This document shows, piece by piece, positions 50,231 to 60,102 of a stretch of DNA of 64,000 bases. The notes below the pieces were generated by a model, which saw only the letters and a list, made by a program, of their open reading frames with translations, was not told where the DNA came from and did no database searches. The stretch is from Cyathus striatus (lineage: Eukaryota; Basidiomycota; Agaricomycetes; Agaricales; Nidulariaceae): contig JAOVFP010000022.1 of assembly GCA_025738555.1 (NCBI GenBank), forward strand, positions 1,860,001 to 1,924,000, in the 5' to 3' direction. The position numbers and the translations under genes are program-made. Each line of letters begins with the position of its first letter. The stretch's first letter is position 1.

Positions 50231-51271
50231 ATGGCCCCAACAGTCTATGAACTTCTCAGGACCTTTGATTCCCAGAACCGTTTTGATGGGACAAACTACC
50301 CTGCATGGAACAGGGAGCTGGAGATGACATTTGGAGAGGATGAGGATTTGCTGGGGCACATAAAAGGCACGTCTACTGCCCCTTCTGTTGAGGACTCCAA
50401 GGATCGCACTGCATGGATTGCTATCAACACCTGTGCTTGCATGGCTCTCTACAAGACCATTTCATCAAATGCCGTTCGTGATGCCCACTTTAAAGAAACA
50501 TCCCCAGCTCAAATGGCATTTGCTGTTTACACCAGCCTCAAGTCTGAGTATCAGAAGGACTCACGTGCATCTCGGTTTGAGCTCAAGAAGCGCCTTTACA
50601 ACCCTGTCCATGATATTGGGCAACCTGTGTCTGTGTACATTCAGGATATCATTGCTGCCTCTGACACTCTCACTGCCCTTGGTCACCCCCCCTCTCCCCT
50701 TGATGTTGTCGACTCTATTCTCATGAATCTCCACCCATCCTTCGCCATCATTCGCACTCTCCTCACATCACAATCTACAGAGCCGACTCTCACATCTACG
50801 AAGAAGATGTTAACGGATCAGGAGGATACGAAAGTGGCCCTCAGTGGGGGGGATGTTCCCGAGTTGGCAAACTATGCCAAAAGGGGGGGTCAGGGCAAGA
50901 ACCCCAAGGCTAAGAAAGGTGATTCAGATTCTGAGGGTGATGATCCCTCCTATGATTGGCTCAACCCCCGGAACAATGATGTTTGCCATCGTTGTGGTCT
51001 TCCTGGTCACTGCTCTTCCCGTTGCATAGCCGACATGCCCCAACGCATCAAGAACAGGATTATCAAGGAAGCTCACGACCGTCATCATAAACGCTCTCCT
51101 TCACCTGTTGCCAATCATGCTCATTTCATTGCTTCTGACTCTGACCTCGATTCCGATTCTGATGTGGAGACTTGTGAAGAGAGACATCTTGCCTTCTATG
51201 CCCAGGATATTGACACTCACCCTGTTTCCAAATCAGGTTCTGTGGGGGCTAGAAAGGGATGGAAAGGATGA
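50231..51271 (+). CDS. copia-type Gag protein with CCHC zinc knuckle
   Basis: A 346-residue intact frame starting MAPTVYELLRTFDSQNRFDG. The N-terminal part has FDGTNYPAWNRELEM, the F.G.NY..W pattern of copia-type gag (Retrotran_gag/UBN2 family). The middle region has MAFAVYTSLKSEYQKDSRAS and SVYIQDIIAASDTLTALGHP with DSILMNLHPSF. The knuckle CHRCGLPGHCSSRC (C-x2-C-x4-H-x4-C) lies near 50985-51030. The acidic serine tail ends KSGSVGARKGWKG. It would package element RNA into virus-like particles. The stop at 51269-51271 leaves only about 100 bases before the 3' LTR, so there is no room for pol. Confidence 0.9.
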   Translation: MAPTVYELLRTFDSQNRFDGTNYPAWNRELEMTFGEDEDLLGHIKGTSTAPSVEDSKDRTAWIAINTCACMALYKTISSNAVRDAHFKETSPAQMAFAVYTSLKSEYQKDSRASRFELKKRLYNPVHDIGQPVSVYIQDIIAASDTLTALGHPPSPLDVVDSILMNLHPSFAIIRTLLTSQSTEPTLTSTKKMLTDQEDTKVALSGGDVPELANYAKRGGQGKNPKAKKGDSDSEGDDPSYDWLNPRNNDVCHRCGLPGHCSSRCIADMPQRIKNRIIKEAHDRHHKRSPSPVANHAHFIASDSDLDSDSDVETCEERHLAFYAQDIDTHPVSKSGSVGARKGWKG

Positions 51272-51361
51272 TGGGTTAAGGATTTTAGTTTCAGTGGGGG
51301 AGTATTTTATTGGTGTTTGTTTTATTTCTCTTTCACTCCCCTCTTCTCTGTGCCTCTCCCC

Positions 51362-51370
51362 GAGTGGGGG
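51362..51370 (+). other. polypurine tract
   Basis: GAGTGGGGG directly abuts the 3' LTR, as expected for the plus-strand primer site of an LTR retroelement. Confidence 0.75.
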
Positions 51371-51565
51371 TGTTAGAATCTGGGTGTTCGTGTTGAGGCA
51401 CAGCCGCATAGTTACATAATATAGTTACGTAATCATTCTCTGTATGTACACGCGTCGTAGTTTCTGTGCAATTCACAGCTTCATCTGTCACTATCATCAG
51501 TCAGCATTTTCAATCCAGTCTTCCTCCACGGTCAGCTCTTCAACTCTCCCCTTCTATTCTTGACA
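51371..51565 (+). repeat. 3' LTR (195 bp)
   Basis: Same length and ends as the 5' LTR, and followed by the target duplication GTACT. Confidence 0.9.
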
Positions 51566-51570
51566 GTACT

Positions 51571-52130
51571 TAAACAAGGATATATAATATGACTTGAATG
51601 AAAGTTGCATCTCACGCATGGGCCATAGTGTATCCTATGGCAATGGCACCGGTTATCCTTTGGGCTGGTGTGAGAAGTCACGCTCAGTAAAAACGAAAAA
51701 TCATGTCAGGCATGCAATGGTCATGCGAGATCATGCAAAAAGTGCTTCTCATCATGCACCAGACATTTATGACATAGTGTGTGAATATTACCAATGCAGC
51801 CCGAGATTAAGATGAAGTCCTTATTTTGTAGGACATCTACAGCACATGTACAAGTCATGTATAGGTCATATGTAAGCACTTGTAGAATAGAACAAACCCA
51901 GAGCTTAGTATACGAACATTATAAAATTCTGCTAAGTCCCTTCGACTCCCTTGGCATCCACTAAGGGTTCCGTGTACGTATATATATGTATGGCTACATT
52001 AATTTCGCAAGTGCGCACCACTTGCTTCCAACCCGGTTCCCCCTTTCCCCCCATATCCATTGATATGCTTCTCTTCCCATCTCCTCCTTCCTCGAAGCTA
52101 CTGTACAGTGTTTCCCGGTTTCGCTCATGC
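51571..52130. other. no gene seen
   Basis: AT-rich flank of the LTR element. A cluster of TCATGCA, CATGTAC and TCATGTA variants lies near 51710-51870. Nothing coding is supported. Confidence 0.35.
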
Positions 52131-52580
52131 AAAACGACAATGATCTGGGTCTGGTGGGACCCGAGCAGTGAGGGGAAAGGGTGGAACAGGGTTGGAATGG
52201 AGCATGGGCTTGGGTTGGTTAAAAACTAGCGAATTTTTGGTGAGTCCCCCTTGTTCTCTTTGGGGTTTATATTTATACTACAGATAAATACTTATTTTTT
52301 ACAATCCCCCTACGATTCCGCACTATCTCAACTACTGCAACAGCGCATGGGCTTGGGTGATGTTAAAACTGACGAGTTTTTGGTGAGTTCCCCTCATTCT
52401 CTCTGGGATTTTTATTGAAGTTAGATAGGTACTCATTAATCATTGTTTACAGTCCTCCTATGATGCTGCACGATCTCGATTGCTCATCTTTTCAAACACT
52501 TTCTACTCACCGGACCTGGATCCTGAACAGTGAGCAGCACATCGGTACATCAACTCTCGAGCTTTCTTCCATGTTAAAGA
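52131..52580 (+). other. duplicated exon-like relic, family uncertain
   Basis: Two direct copies of a unit starting GCATGGGCTTGGGT lie at 52202 and 52345 (period 143 bp), each followed by an intron-like GTGAGT...ACAG. Splicing gives WSMGLGWLKTSEFL, then SPYDSALSQLLQQRMGLGDV-KTDEFL, then SSYDAARSRLLIFSNTFYS. The last piece faintly recalls the start of the phosphatase domain of trehalose-phosphate enzymes (YxxAxxRLLxF), but the DxDGT motif is absent. I do not assign a function. Confidence 0.35.
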
Positions 52581-53289
52581 GTTGGGTATATCATTTTACT
52601 GTTGTTATTATTGCTATGAGTAAAGCTTGAATATTAGTATATACTCTTTGTATGTAGGTAGTAGATGTAGTTGAATTCAAATTATTCTACAACATATCAA
52701 ACGGATGAGTAAAGAATAGCTGGAAAATGACCTGGGCATGTCTAATTCATGTTAATATCTATTGGATGAAAAGGAATAAATTAAATAACAACGACATGAC
52801 ATCGACATGCAGTTGGAATGATTTTTACATGATTACTACATGACGCAAAAAAGTGCCTCCGGTCATGTAGTCGACATGCATGACTTAGGCATGTGCTACG
52901 CATGTCATCGCATGACTTTTCGTATTTACTGAGAGTCACGTGGTGTGTCATAGTGGGGGAGAGCAAGTAGCGTTGAATCCCCGCTGACAATGAACAACGC
53001 TTGAACAACCCCTGAATAACCTAACATTTCTATCTTCGAAAACTTCGCTGCTGTGCTGTATATAGCGGCATCATGCCAAACTTCGTCGTTTATCTTCGGT
53101 CAAAACTGAACTAAAACTACATGTTGTACATGTAAAGCTTTTCGAAATTCGACATACATACACTGAAGCTGAAGCGCCGATGGTACATTCATCTTATATT
53201 GACACTGTAAGCCTTCCTGAACTAACGAGACGCATAGGTGATATTTAGAAGCGAGTTATTCTTTCTCCCACTCTCTTTTACTAGGCACT

Positions 53290-54760
53290 GGCGTCCCCCA
53301 ACCACCCAGCCCTGCCTCGACTCACAAATACTAGTCAAGCAAACCCCACAGATTCCACCGCTCCATCTCCCGCCCCTTCTTCATCCACGCACGAGAAACG
53401 CCATGCTATGCGAGCAGTCTTCGATGGATGTGATACAGCTGATTAACGAGAGGATGTAGACTGGGATGGTGGTTGATTTTCACATTCGTCCTTTCACCTA
53501 TTCCTTTCTATCCTTCTCTTTCGAGCTACGCGTACATTTCTGGCTATTAATATTTATACCACCCTTCGTCTTTCCTCTTTACTCATACCTTCCCCGCATC
53601 GCTATCCGTACTCTTTCCCTTCTACAATCACTACAATCGGCACTTATACCATCTCAAACAGGATCTAATGCAACGCTACACCTTCGAAACAGGCTCCTCG
53701 TTCCTCTTCGGCGGTACAATCAACACTCTCTCCCAACCCTCTCCGCTTCTTCAGTGACCTCCTCCTTCCTCCCACTCCCATTCCCTCTCCCTTCATCTTT
53801 CCTTCCCATCACCACCGAACAATCCTCTGCCATAGCATTCCACAACGCACAAGAAGTGACAGTCACGCGCGAGGGTGGATATGGTCTCTCTTTGAGGTGT
53901 TCGAGGACAAGGCGAAGGTGAATATGCCTGTCATGAAGGCTTATTTGGATTTTGTGTAGGATAGGGCGGTAGAATAAGAGGGTGAAGGATTCTGAGAGGG
54001 AGCGGTTGAGAGGAAAGGTGGAAGAGGATATGCTGTTGTACTGTTACTTCGGGTATGGTTTTCTATTCTTTTTCTTCGTGGATATATGCTGATTATGGGT
54101 TGGTTAGATCCGGTATTGGTCAAGGATAAAGTGTTGAATGTACTTATTGCAGTTCGCAATACGGTGCGTTACTCACTCCCAGTTTTCCACTCGATACTTC
54201 TACGCAGTATATATAGCATAAGTACTCATGTTCTGCATATACTCCCTTACTCGACACCCTGAGGTCTCCAGACAGCTGCGTGAGGAGGTTCTCTCCAGTG
54301 CTGGTACGAAGAAATGCCCTACGTACAAAGAGATAAGAGAGATGGCTGTTATTAACGGCACGTTCCCTTTGCCCTTTCTTTCACCACTCTTTCTAATGGT
54401 TTTTATTCTATAGAAATACTGAGACTGTTGCCATCTGTGTTAGCATATCCCTTACTGTCGATTTGCTGGCACTTCTGAGGTTATTGTAGACCGTTTAATG
54501 TTCGTGAGGCGCGTGCTCAAACTTTAATGAGAAGCTTTATACATTCCTGCTGGAGCTTGGCACGATCCTCGTCAATGATCATGCTAGACGTACTAGTTAT
54601 GGCTTACCGGCATCGTCTGCTAGGGTACCATCCAGCGCTATGTTGATGCACACTTGGAAGAATCTCTGGGGGGCCGATGGTAGATCCTTTCACTCACTGG
54701 GTGGGAACGGGGAGGACATCGTTAGCTGAAATTATGTTTATAGAGACTGAGATTATCAAG
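53290..54760 (+). pseudogene. cytochrome P450 relic F
   Basis: Plus-strand P450 remnant: MDVIQLINERM then a TAG where P450 E has E, TGMVVDFHI, an equivalent of DLMQRYTFETGSSFLFGGTI near 53666-53720, CIYSLTRHPEVSRQLREEVL near 54235-54295, TYKEIREMAVINGT, an intron, ILRLLPSVLAYPL near 54418-54460, and a trace of AMLMHTWKNLWGADG near 54640-54690. Haem-binding loop absent and many frame changes. Its 3' side runs into the inverted module 3' block of NACHT 3. Confidence 0.7.
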
Positions 54761-54789
54761 TCGTAGAGTTGAGTCGGTATGGGTTACTT

Positions 54790-54890
54790 TTCGATGGAGA
54801 CACAGATGGGTGGATTTCGAGAAGGGTGATGCGTAGAGAGTCATGTCAGAGTCGCTTGACGAACTCCCGGGATGCTTACGAGTTCAATAA
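54790..54890. repeat. module 3' block (inverted copy)
   Basis: Reverse complement of the block at 45450-45545 (GACAC.GATGGGTGGATTTCG, AGACTCGCTTG-like text). It shows that the NACHT 3 segment is an inverted duplicate. Confidence 0.65.
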
Positions 54891-54959
54891 TTTTATCTTC
54901 TACGTATACTTTGGTACAATGCCTTCAACTATATATATGTGTGTAAAGGCTGAATAATA

Positions 54960-55251
54960 GGGTATATTTGCAATCGAGTTTGAGCGAGCTTTGAGCGAAC
55001 GAAAATAAGTGAGTTTGAGCGATCAATTGGTGGAGCGGCTGTGCAAGCGATTCAGCTCGACTCGTTTCAGCGCTTGTTGGGAATTTGGGTACGCGCATCA
55101 GCTATGAATGATGTCATCGGTTGCGGTTCAATTCTCTACTATCTGTTATGGATATTTTAGCTTCAGCTGAACTCCAAGTGGAGCATCAGTTTGGTTGAAG
55201 TTTACCTGACTTTTAGCGAAAAAGCTCAAAAATTCGGTTGCAAATATGCCC
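54960..55251. mobile_element. 292-bp MITE
   Basis: Terminal inverted repeats GGGTATATTTGCAATCGA (left) and GGGCATATTTGCAACCGA (right, reverse complement), flanked by perfect 5-bp duplications TAATA (54955-54959, 55252-55256). Non-coding. Interior copies of GAGCGA and GAGTTTGAGCGA near the left end are partly mirrored at the right. Confidence 0.8.
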
Positions 55252-55398
55252 TAATAGGTCGAAATTTTTAATTTCTATAAATGTTTAGGTTCAGAGAACA
55301 TATAAACGATGTAAACTTACTTTCTTCCACGACCGTACATCCCCTTAATAGAAAATAGAATTGAAACCAGGAATGATGTTCATCTTCTAGCAACTACA

Positions 55399-58186
55399 CT
55401 ATGAACTGCCAGTTGCACGAGTAAGCTGTAATGAACACGTTTCGCAAGTTGGGCCGCAGTTGAAGTAAGAGTAACCAGTAAGTCCTTCCAGAGTTGAACT
55501 TCGAGCTTTCTCAAATGCCTTCTGCCATGAATCCATGATGTCATGAGGACATTTTACTACCTATGAAACAGCCAGGGTTAGTTGTACCGTATACATATCA
55601 GAATTGAGTGACTGAGTACCTTAAACCAAGAGAACAAACAATGGTGAGAGAGATGAGTAAGTTGTTGGATGAACATATCATTATCGTGGAATTCCTGAGC
55701 TTCAGATTTCAGACTCTTGAGTAAGTCTGGATGTGCGGTACTGAATACTTTGTTTGTGTGAACCATCCGTTCTAATCTGCTCGTCCATGCTTCCAGAAAT
55801 TGAGTGAGATGTTTGGTATTACATAACCTTCGACAAGTAGTGAGCATATGGCAATATGTACCGACGTATTCATCTTGTGTGCAATAGAAGGGGCCAGAAT
55901 ATTCACTGTGAAATAGGAATATTTCTACATGTCTGGAAACTCCGGTGATGTGACTAATGGCAAGTAGTACCATTTCTGCGGCTCGGTCTGCATCAGGACT
56001 TGTAATGTATCCAGCATCTTGCACAAGTCGGTGCATATAGATGAATGGTATCTTGTCATCTCCCCAAATATTAAAACAGGCCATTACAATCATTTGTTTC
56101 ACCAATGCATCATTCTTGAATGACTGGAAGTATTGTAACCAAATGGGAAAGGCAAATGATGTCGTGAAATAGTCAATTTGCGCTGGTATACCATTGCGCT
56201 ATGACAGTGAATGTGTTAAAAACAGTAAGCTAGCTGAAATGTGTCAACATACATGTATCATCCAACTTGCTGCTAATGTAGTGTAATACATTTCTTCGTC
56301 TGGGAGTGTTTCATACTTTAGAAGATTTCTGCCAGCCCATGGTACCTTCAAGAATATTGCTGGATTATTATGCAGACCAAGCATTTCAACAGCTGCTTTT
56401 AAACTTGGAGCATATAAATGTTGTTTAGACCCAGAAAAAAATCTGCGTAAAGCAGGATCGAAGGCAAGTAGATCAGGTGGAGGAGAGCCTCTTCCATAGT
56501 GTATATACCAGTGAAAGCAGGCGTAAAGCCAACCAACTATAAGAATTAGATACATTGAATTTTAGATATTTTTGACATACCATGATCTTCATCCGTTTTA
56601 TAGTTTGAGAGACCCATAAGTACCAGACAGGATCGTGCAATGTCAGAGTGAATTGTCCGGACATTGATGTAGAACATATCAGACCGCATTTTTGTGGTTA
56701 AAAAGTCTTGAAACGATTTGTGATAAAATGTTATTTCTAGATGCCGTCTAGTAGAACTCGATCCAATATTGAGTGAGACGAGAGAATGCAATTGATTTAG
56801 CGCAAGATATGATTCTCCATGTGGGAGATCCAATAAATGGTCAATGACAAGTAGCAGCCTATTTTGATTACGGAGTACTTCCCTCGTAATATCTGAGGAG
56901 AAGCTTAGGATATGCTTGCTCATAAGTTTTCCATGAGCTTTATTCTCGCGACCTAGTTGTTTCATGGCAATAATATACCCTAGCACTTTAACAGTTCTCA
57001 TCGGATGGGGGACCCTCAACATTATCTCTCGATAAAGTAGGTCAAGATCTGCAAGGGGGGAGGTATTATCACGACTATCCCGAATTCCAAGCACAATTTC
57101 AAGCTGTGAAGCAGGATTGTGATCCGGACTTGATACAAACTTGAGAACCGTCGCAGAGTATATAAATTGACAAGATGATCGTTGAACAAGTTTCTTGATA
57201 GCATTTGGAGGCGGCCAAGGTCGTGGAACGGATTTGAGACACCTTCGAAACCTAGGATCATTGAGGATTCGAGTAAATCCACTTTCCAAAACTGTCCGAA
57301 TATCCTGGGATACACCTGGAATGCGATCCAAGGAGACAACTTGTGTGGCGAAAATAATTTCTTTGGTATCGAACACCTCCCGTATATGGAGTTCGGGTCG
57401 ACTCGTAATGAAGATGCCAAGAGGAAATCCCTCGTATCGCACAGCCTTGGCTAGTAACTTCAAAATAGCAACCTGCATATTTTCATCTTCGCACTCGTCC
57501 AATCCGTCAATAACAATCGCCTTGATAAGGAGTCGATCTATCGGTATGGTGCAGCATGGCTCGAAGATGAGTCTTCGAAATTGCTCTTCCAGAGACATAT
57601 GAACAATCTGCGGATTACGCTCCACTTCTGCCAGTATATGCTGTCCCAGATCCTTGTTCACCATCGAAAGCTGATATGCTATGGTGGTAAACAGCTTTTC
57701 AGCATTGTTTCTATCAGATGTTCCTCTTCGGAAAAAGAAGCTAGCTCCCAAATTTCCTTCTGAAGATGCGTCGTGGCAAACGGACCGCGCAATGCAGGAT
57801 TTTCCAGATCCTGGTGGTCCATGAAGGAACATGATGCCAGTTTCCTTGTCGGTAATTTTAATCCACTCGTTAATATCGCCGAGGAGCTGAGTGCGCGTGT
57901 CCGGATGGCATTTAGGGGCGTCGTACTGGTCCTTCGAATCATGAGATGCACCTCGGGCCATAAACTGAGAAAGCCATTGCAATCCTGATGGAAATGATAA
58001 GCGTGGCTGGTTGCTAGGTGTATACTTGCCACCACGCACCTGATACTCCGTTTTGAATTGCTTCACAAATCGCAGGTAATTAGTAAGTATTGAGGGGCAT
58101 GCTTAAAGCTACCTCGCACCAGTGAACTCATTGAAATTTGCCTGATTTATCGAAAAGTTCGATGCGCTGTTGAAATAATTTGACAT
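55399..58186 (-). CDS. NACHT NTPase (fungal NLR-type), gene 3
   Basis: Minus-strand paralogue of NACHT 1. ATG at 58186 gives MSNYFNSASNFSINQANFNE; FKTEYQ lies in a short exon and the main exon begins GLQWLSQFMARG. P-loop GPPGSGKSCIAR, Walker B AIVIDGLDECEDEN, ITSRPELHIREVFDTKEIIF, then YREIMLRVPHPMRTVKVLGY. Later exons carry WLYACFHWYIHYGRG, FFSGSKQHLYAPSLKAAVE, YMHRLVQDAGYITSPDADRA and KSLKSEAQEFHDNDMFIQ. The C-terminus is MDSWQKAFEKARSSTLEGLT followed by a Cys-rich end (NCGPTCETC) and stop at 55399-55401. No disruption was seen, so it is probably functional. It is divergent from P450 E and convergent with P450 F. Confidence 0.85.
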
Positions 58187-58238
58187 GATGACAGTGTGGG
58201 GATGTTCTTTCGTGTATACGGCGGACGTCTATGCAACG

Positions 58239-58248
58239 TATATATATA
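58239..58248 (-). promoter_or_regulatory. TATA box of NACHT gene 3
   Basis: TATATATATA at 53-62 bases upstream of the ATG at 58186, equivalent in position to the TATA runs of NACHT 1 and 2. Confidence 0.5.
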
Positions 58249-58641
58249 TGATATGGGTCCGGTGCCAATTACGAGGTGATCACAACATGCAGGGTAGCTT
58301 CTGGCAACAACGCACAGCTTATGTTTCATGTTTCCACGGTGATATTCTCGTTGACAAGTGCCCGCTTAAATGCGTTGGATGTAAATTTCGAAGTGAAATA
58401 GGGTAGGAATACACAGGCCCTAACTTTAAACTTCGGGTGTGCGGGACGAGCGGACGAGGATTGAAATATTGAACAGGTGTGATGGAAGCCTTGTGTGCCG
58501 TGGCTAAATATCCAGAAAGCGAGTTGTTTTGTTTTAAAGTTTCAGTTATTAGAGTATTATAAATATGGCTGATTGCAACTTATGAGATTTTTCAAGAAAA
58601 ACGTAGAAGAACTTGGCTGGAACTTGAAAGTGTACTGTTGG
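58249..58641. other. upstream region of NACHT gene 3
   Basis: No supported gene. Part of the shared upstream sequence of the NACHT genes, ending at the hAT-like insertion. Confidence 0.35.
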
Positions 58642-59723
58642 TAGTGTTGTTGGCACAACCTCGCCGTTTCGCCTCGCCATGTATCGCCACCTGGCGATCG
58701 CCGGGTGGCGATACCTCCTCAGAAATAGATACTGGCGAGACCCGGCGATATCTAAGGATTATGTAATTGGAAATAGACAGTGTTGATTCGTTGTCATTGC
58801 TCTCCGTTCCGTTAAGTACCTCCGCTGTCTCACAAATTCAATGTACTATGCTAAATTGTATGAAACTAAAGGTGGATGGCCAGAGATTACATTCATAACC
58901 GGTTTATTAAAACACATCTGAACTTGTTACAATTCATCTGGGTTTGCTAGAACAAGTCCAGTGGTTCGTTGAAACATGTCTAGCATCGTATCACTCTCCT
59001 GGCTTCATTAAAAATCATCTAGCTTACTTAAAAACATGTCTGGCTTTGTTGTAAGCTCTCTAACATTGCAATGTTGTGTCCGTATTCATTATAGCTTGAC
59101 TAGTAATCATCTAGCTTCGATAAAACGTTTCTAAATCCATTCCTATCTGTCTAAGTTCGCTACAGCTCTGCTTGCTTCGTTAAAATGTGTCTATATTTAT
59201 TCCTACCTGTCTATCTTCGATAAAATGTGTCTGGAATTGTTCCTACATGTATAGCTTCATTATATCAGGTATATTACTCATACTACTTCATTACAACTCA
59301 TTTTAACTCTACAGATATTGTTATATATCATATAAATCATTCATATCTTCATTAGTCTGTATTCTTGTAGTCACTGTACTATTGTATAGCTAATTCACTA
59401 CTTACATGTATATGCTTGTTGTAAGTCATTTTCTATTTACAGTTGACAAGGGTAAGGGTAAGGGTCAGCCCAAAAATACCAACAGATGATCTGTGCACTT
59501 CCCTAACATTGTCATTGATTCATGGGCCTCAGGATGCCAATTCATTATTTAATTCAATAAGAATATATAATATTAGATATTTTTTATGTTCCGTAGTCAA
59601 ATACCTATCTAACCCGTTGCTTTTCCATCGCCAGTCTCGCCAGGTCTCGCCACTTTCCCACGCCAGGGTCTCGCCGCGCCAGGCGATTGGCGAATGCTTT
59701 GGGAGGTTGTGCCCCCTACACTA
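58642..59723. mobile_element. hAT-like non-autonomous element, 1,082 bp
   Basis: Perfect 8-bp target duplication ACTGTTGG on both sides (58634-58641, 59724-59731). The ends are inverted repeats starting TAGTGT and sharing GGCACAACCTC (18 of 21 positions). The 8-bp duplication and the YARNG-type terminus fit the hAT superfamily. Subterminal regions are rich in TCGCC/GGCGA on both sides. No transposase; the interior is filled largely by degenerate short repeats. Confidence 0.85.
58900..59275. repeat. degenerate minisatellite, unit about 24 bp
   Basis: About 15 diverged units of the type CTAGCTTCGTTAAAACATGT, with variants TCTGGCTTCATTAAAAATCA, TCTATCTTCGATAAAATGTG and TCTGGCTTTGTTGTAAGCTC. Spacing is near 24 bp, inside the hAT-like element. 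Confidence 0.7.
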
Positions 59724-60102
59724 ACTGTTGGGCAACTGGGCATTTGCGCTCTGTTTGCGCTGGTGTTTATCTATCAACGGCAGGTGAACCAAACAAGGCT
59801 GTCTGACGGGTTCTGTCACGGCGACGCCCAAGCTGTTAGAACCTCATATCTATCCACAACTCTCTCTTAATGCACTTTATAGTTATCTCAACTTTTCTTC
59901 AAAAATCCTCTCAAACGGCTACTGCGGACGGATAAATTCCCGGGTCAAAGCTGAAATAGCTTATTATCAATTTATTATGGCAATATTGTGGTCTGGGACT
60001 TGACTCCCCCGTAAATGTTTAAACGCCCAGGTTCGTTCTCATGCACCCCGCATATAAGAATGATCTGTACTTACTTTCTTTCAGAACTCCTCTTAACATA
60101 CA

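Larger units (their letters stand above)
49895..51565 (+). mobile_element. gag-only LTR retrotransposon (TR-GAG-like), 1,671 bp
   Basis: Two 195-bp direct repeats with TGTTAG...TTGACA ends bound a 1,281-bp interior containing one intact gag frame and no protease, integrase, reverse transcriptase or RNase H. A perfect 5-bp target duplication GTACT flanks the element (49890-49894, 51566-51570). It is non-autonomous and would depend on a copia-type partner elsewhere. Confidence 0.9.

Noticed and set aside
53466..53921. 151-codon plus-strand open frame rich in serine, proline and leucine
   Set aside because: It reads the P450 F relic out of frame; the in-frame P450 motifs lie in other frames of the same stretch.
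59448..59466. GGGTAAGGGTAAGGG, telomere-like repeat
   Set aside because: Only two to three units, inside the hAT-like element, and not TTAGGG; chance or element-internal sequence.
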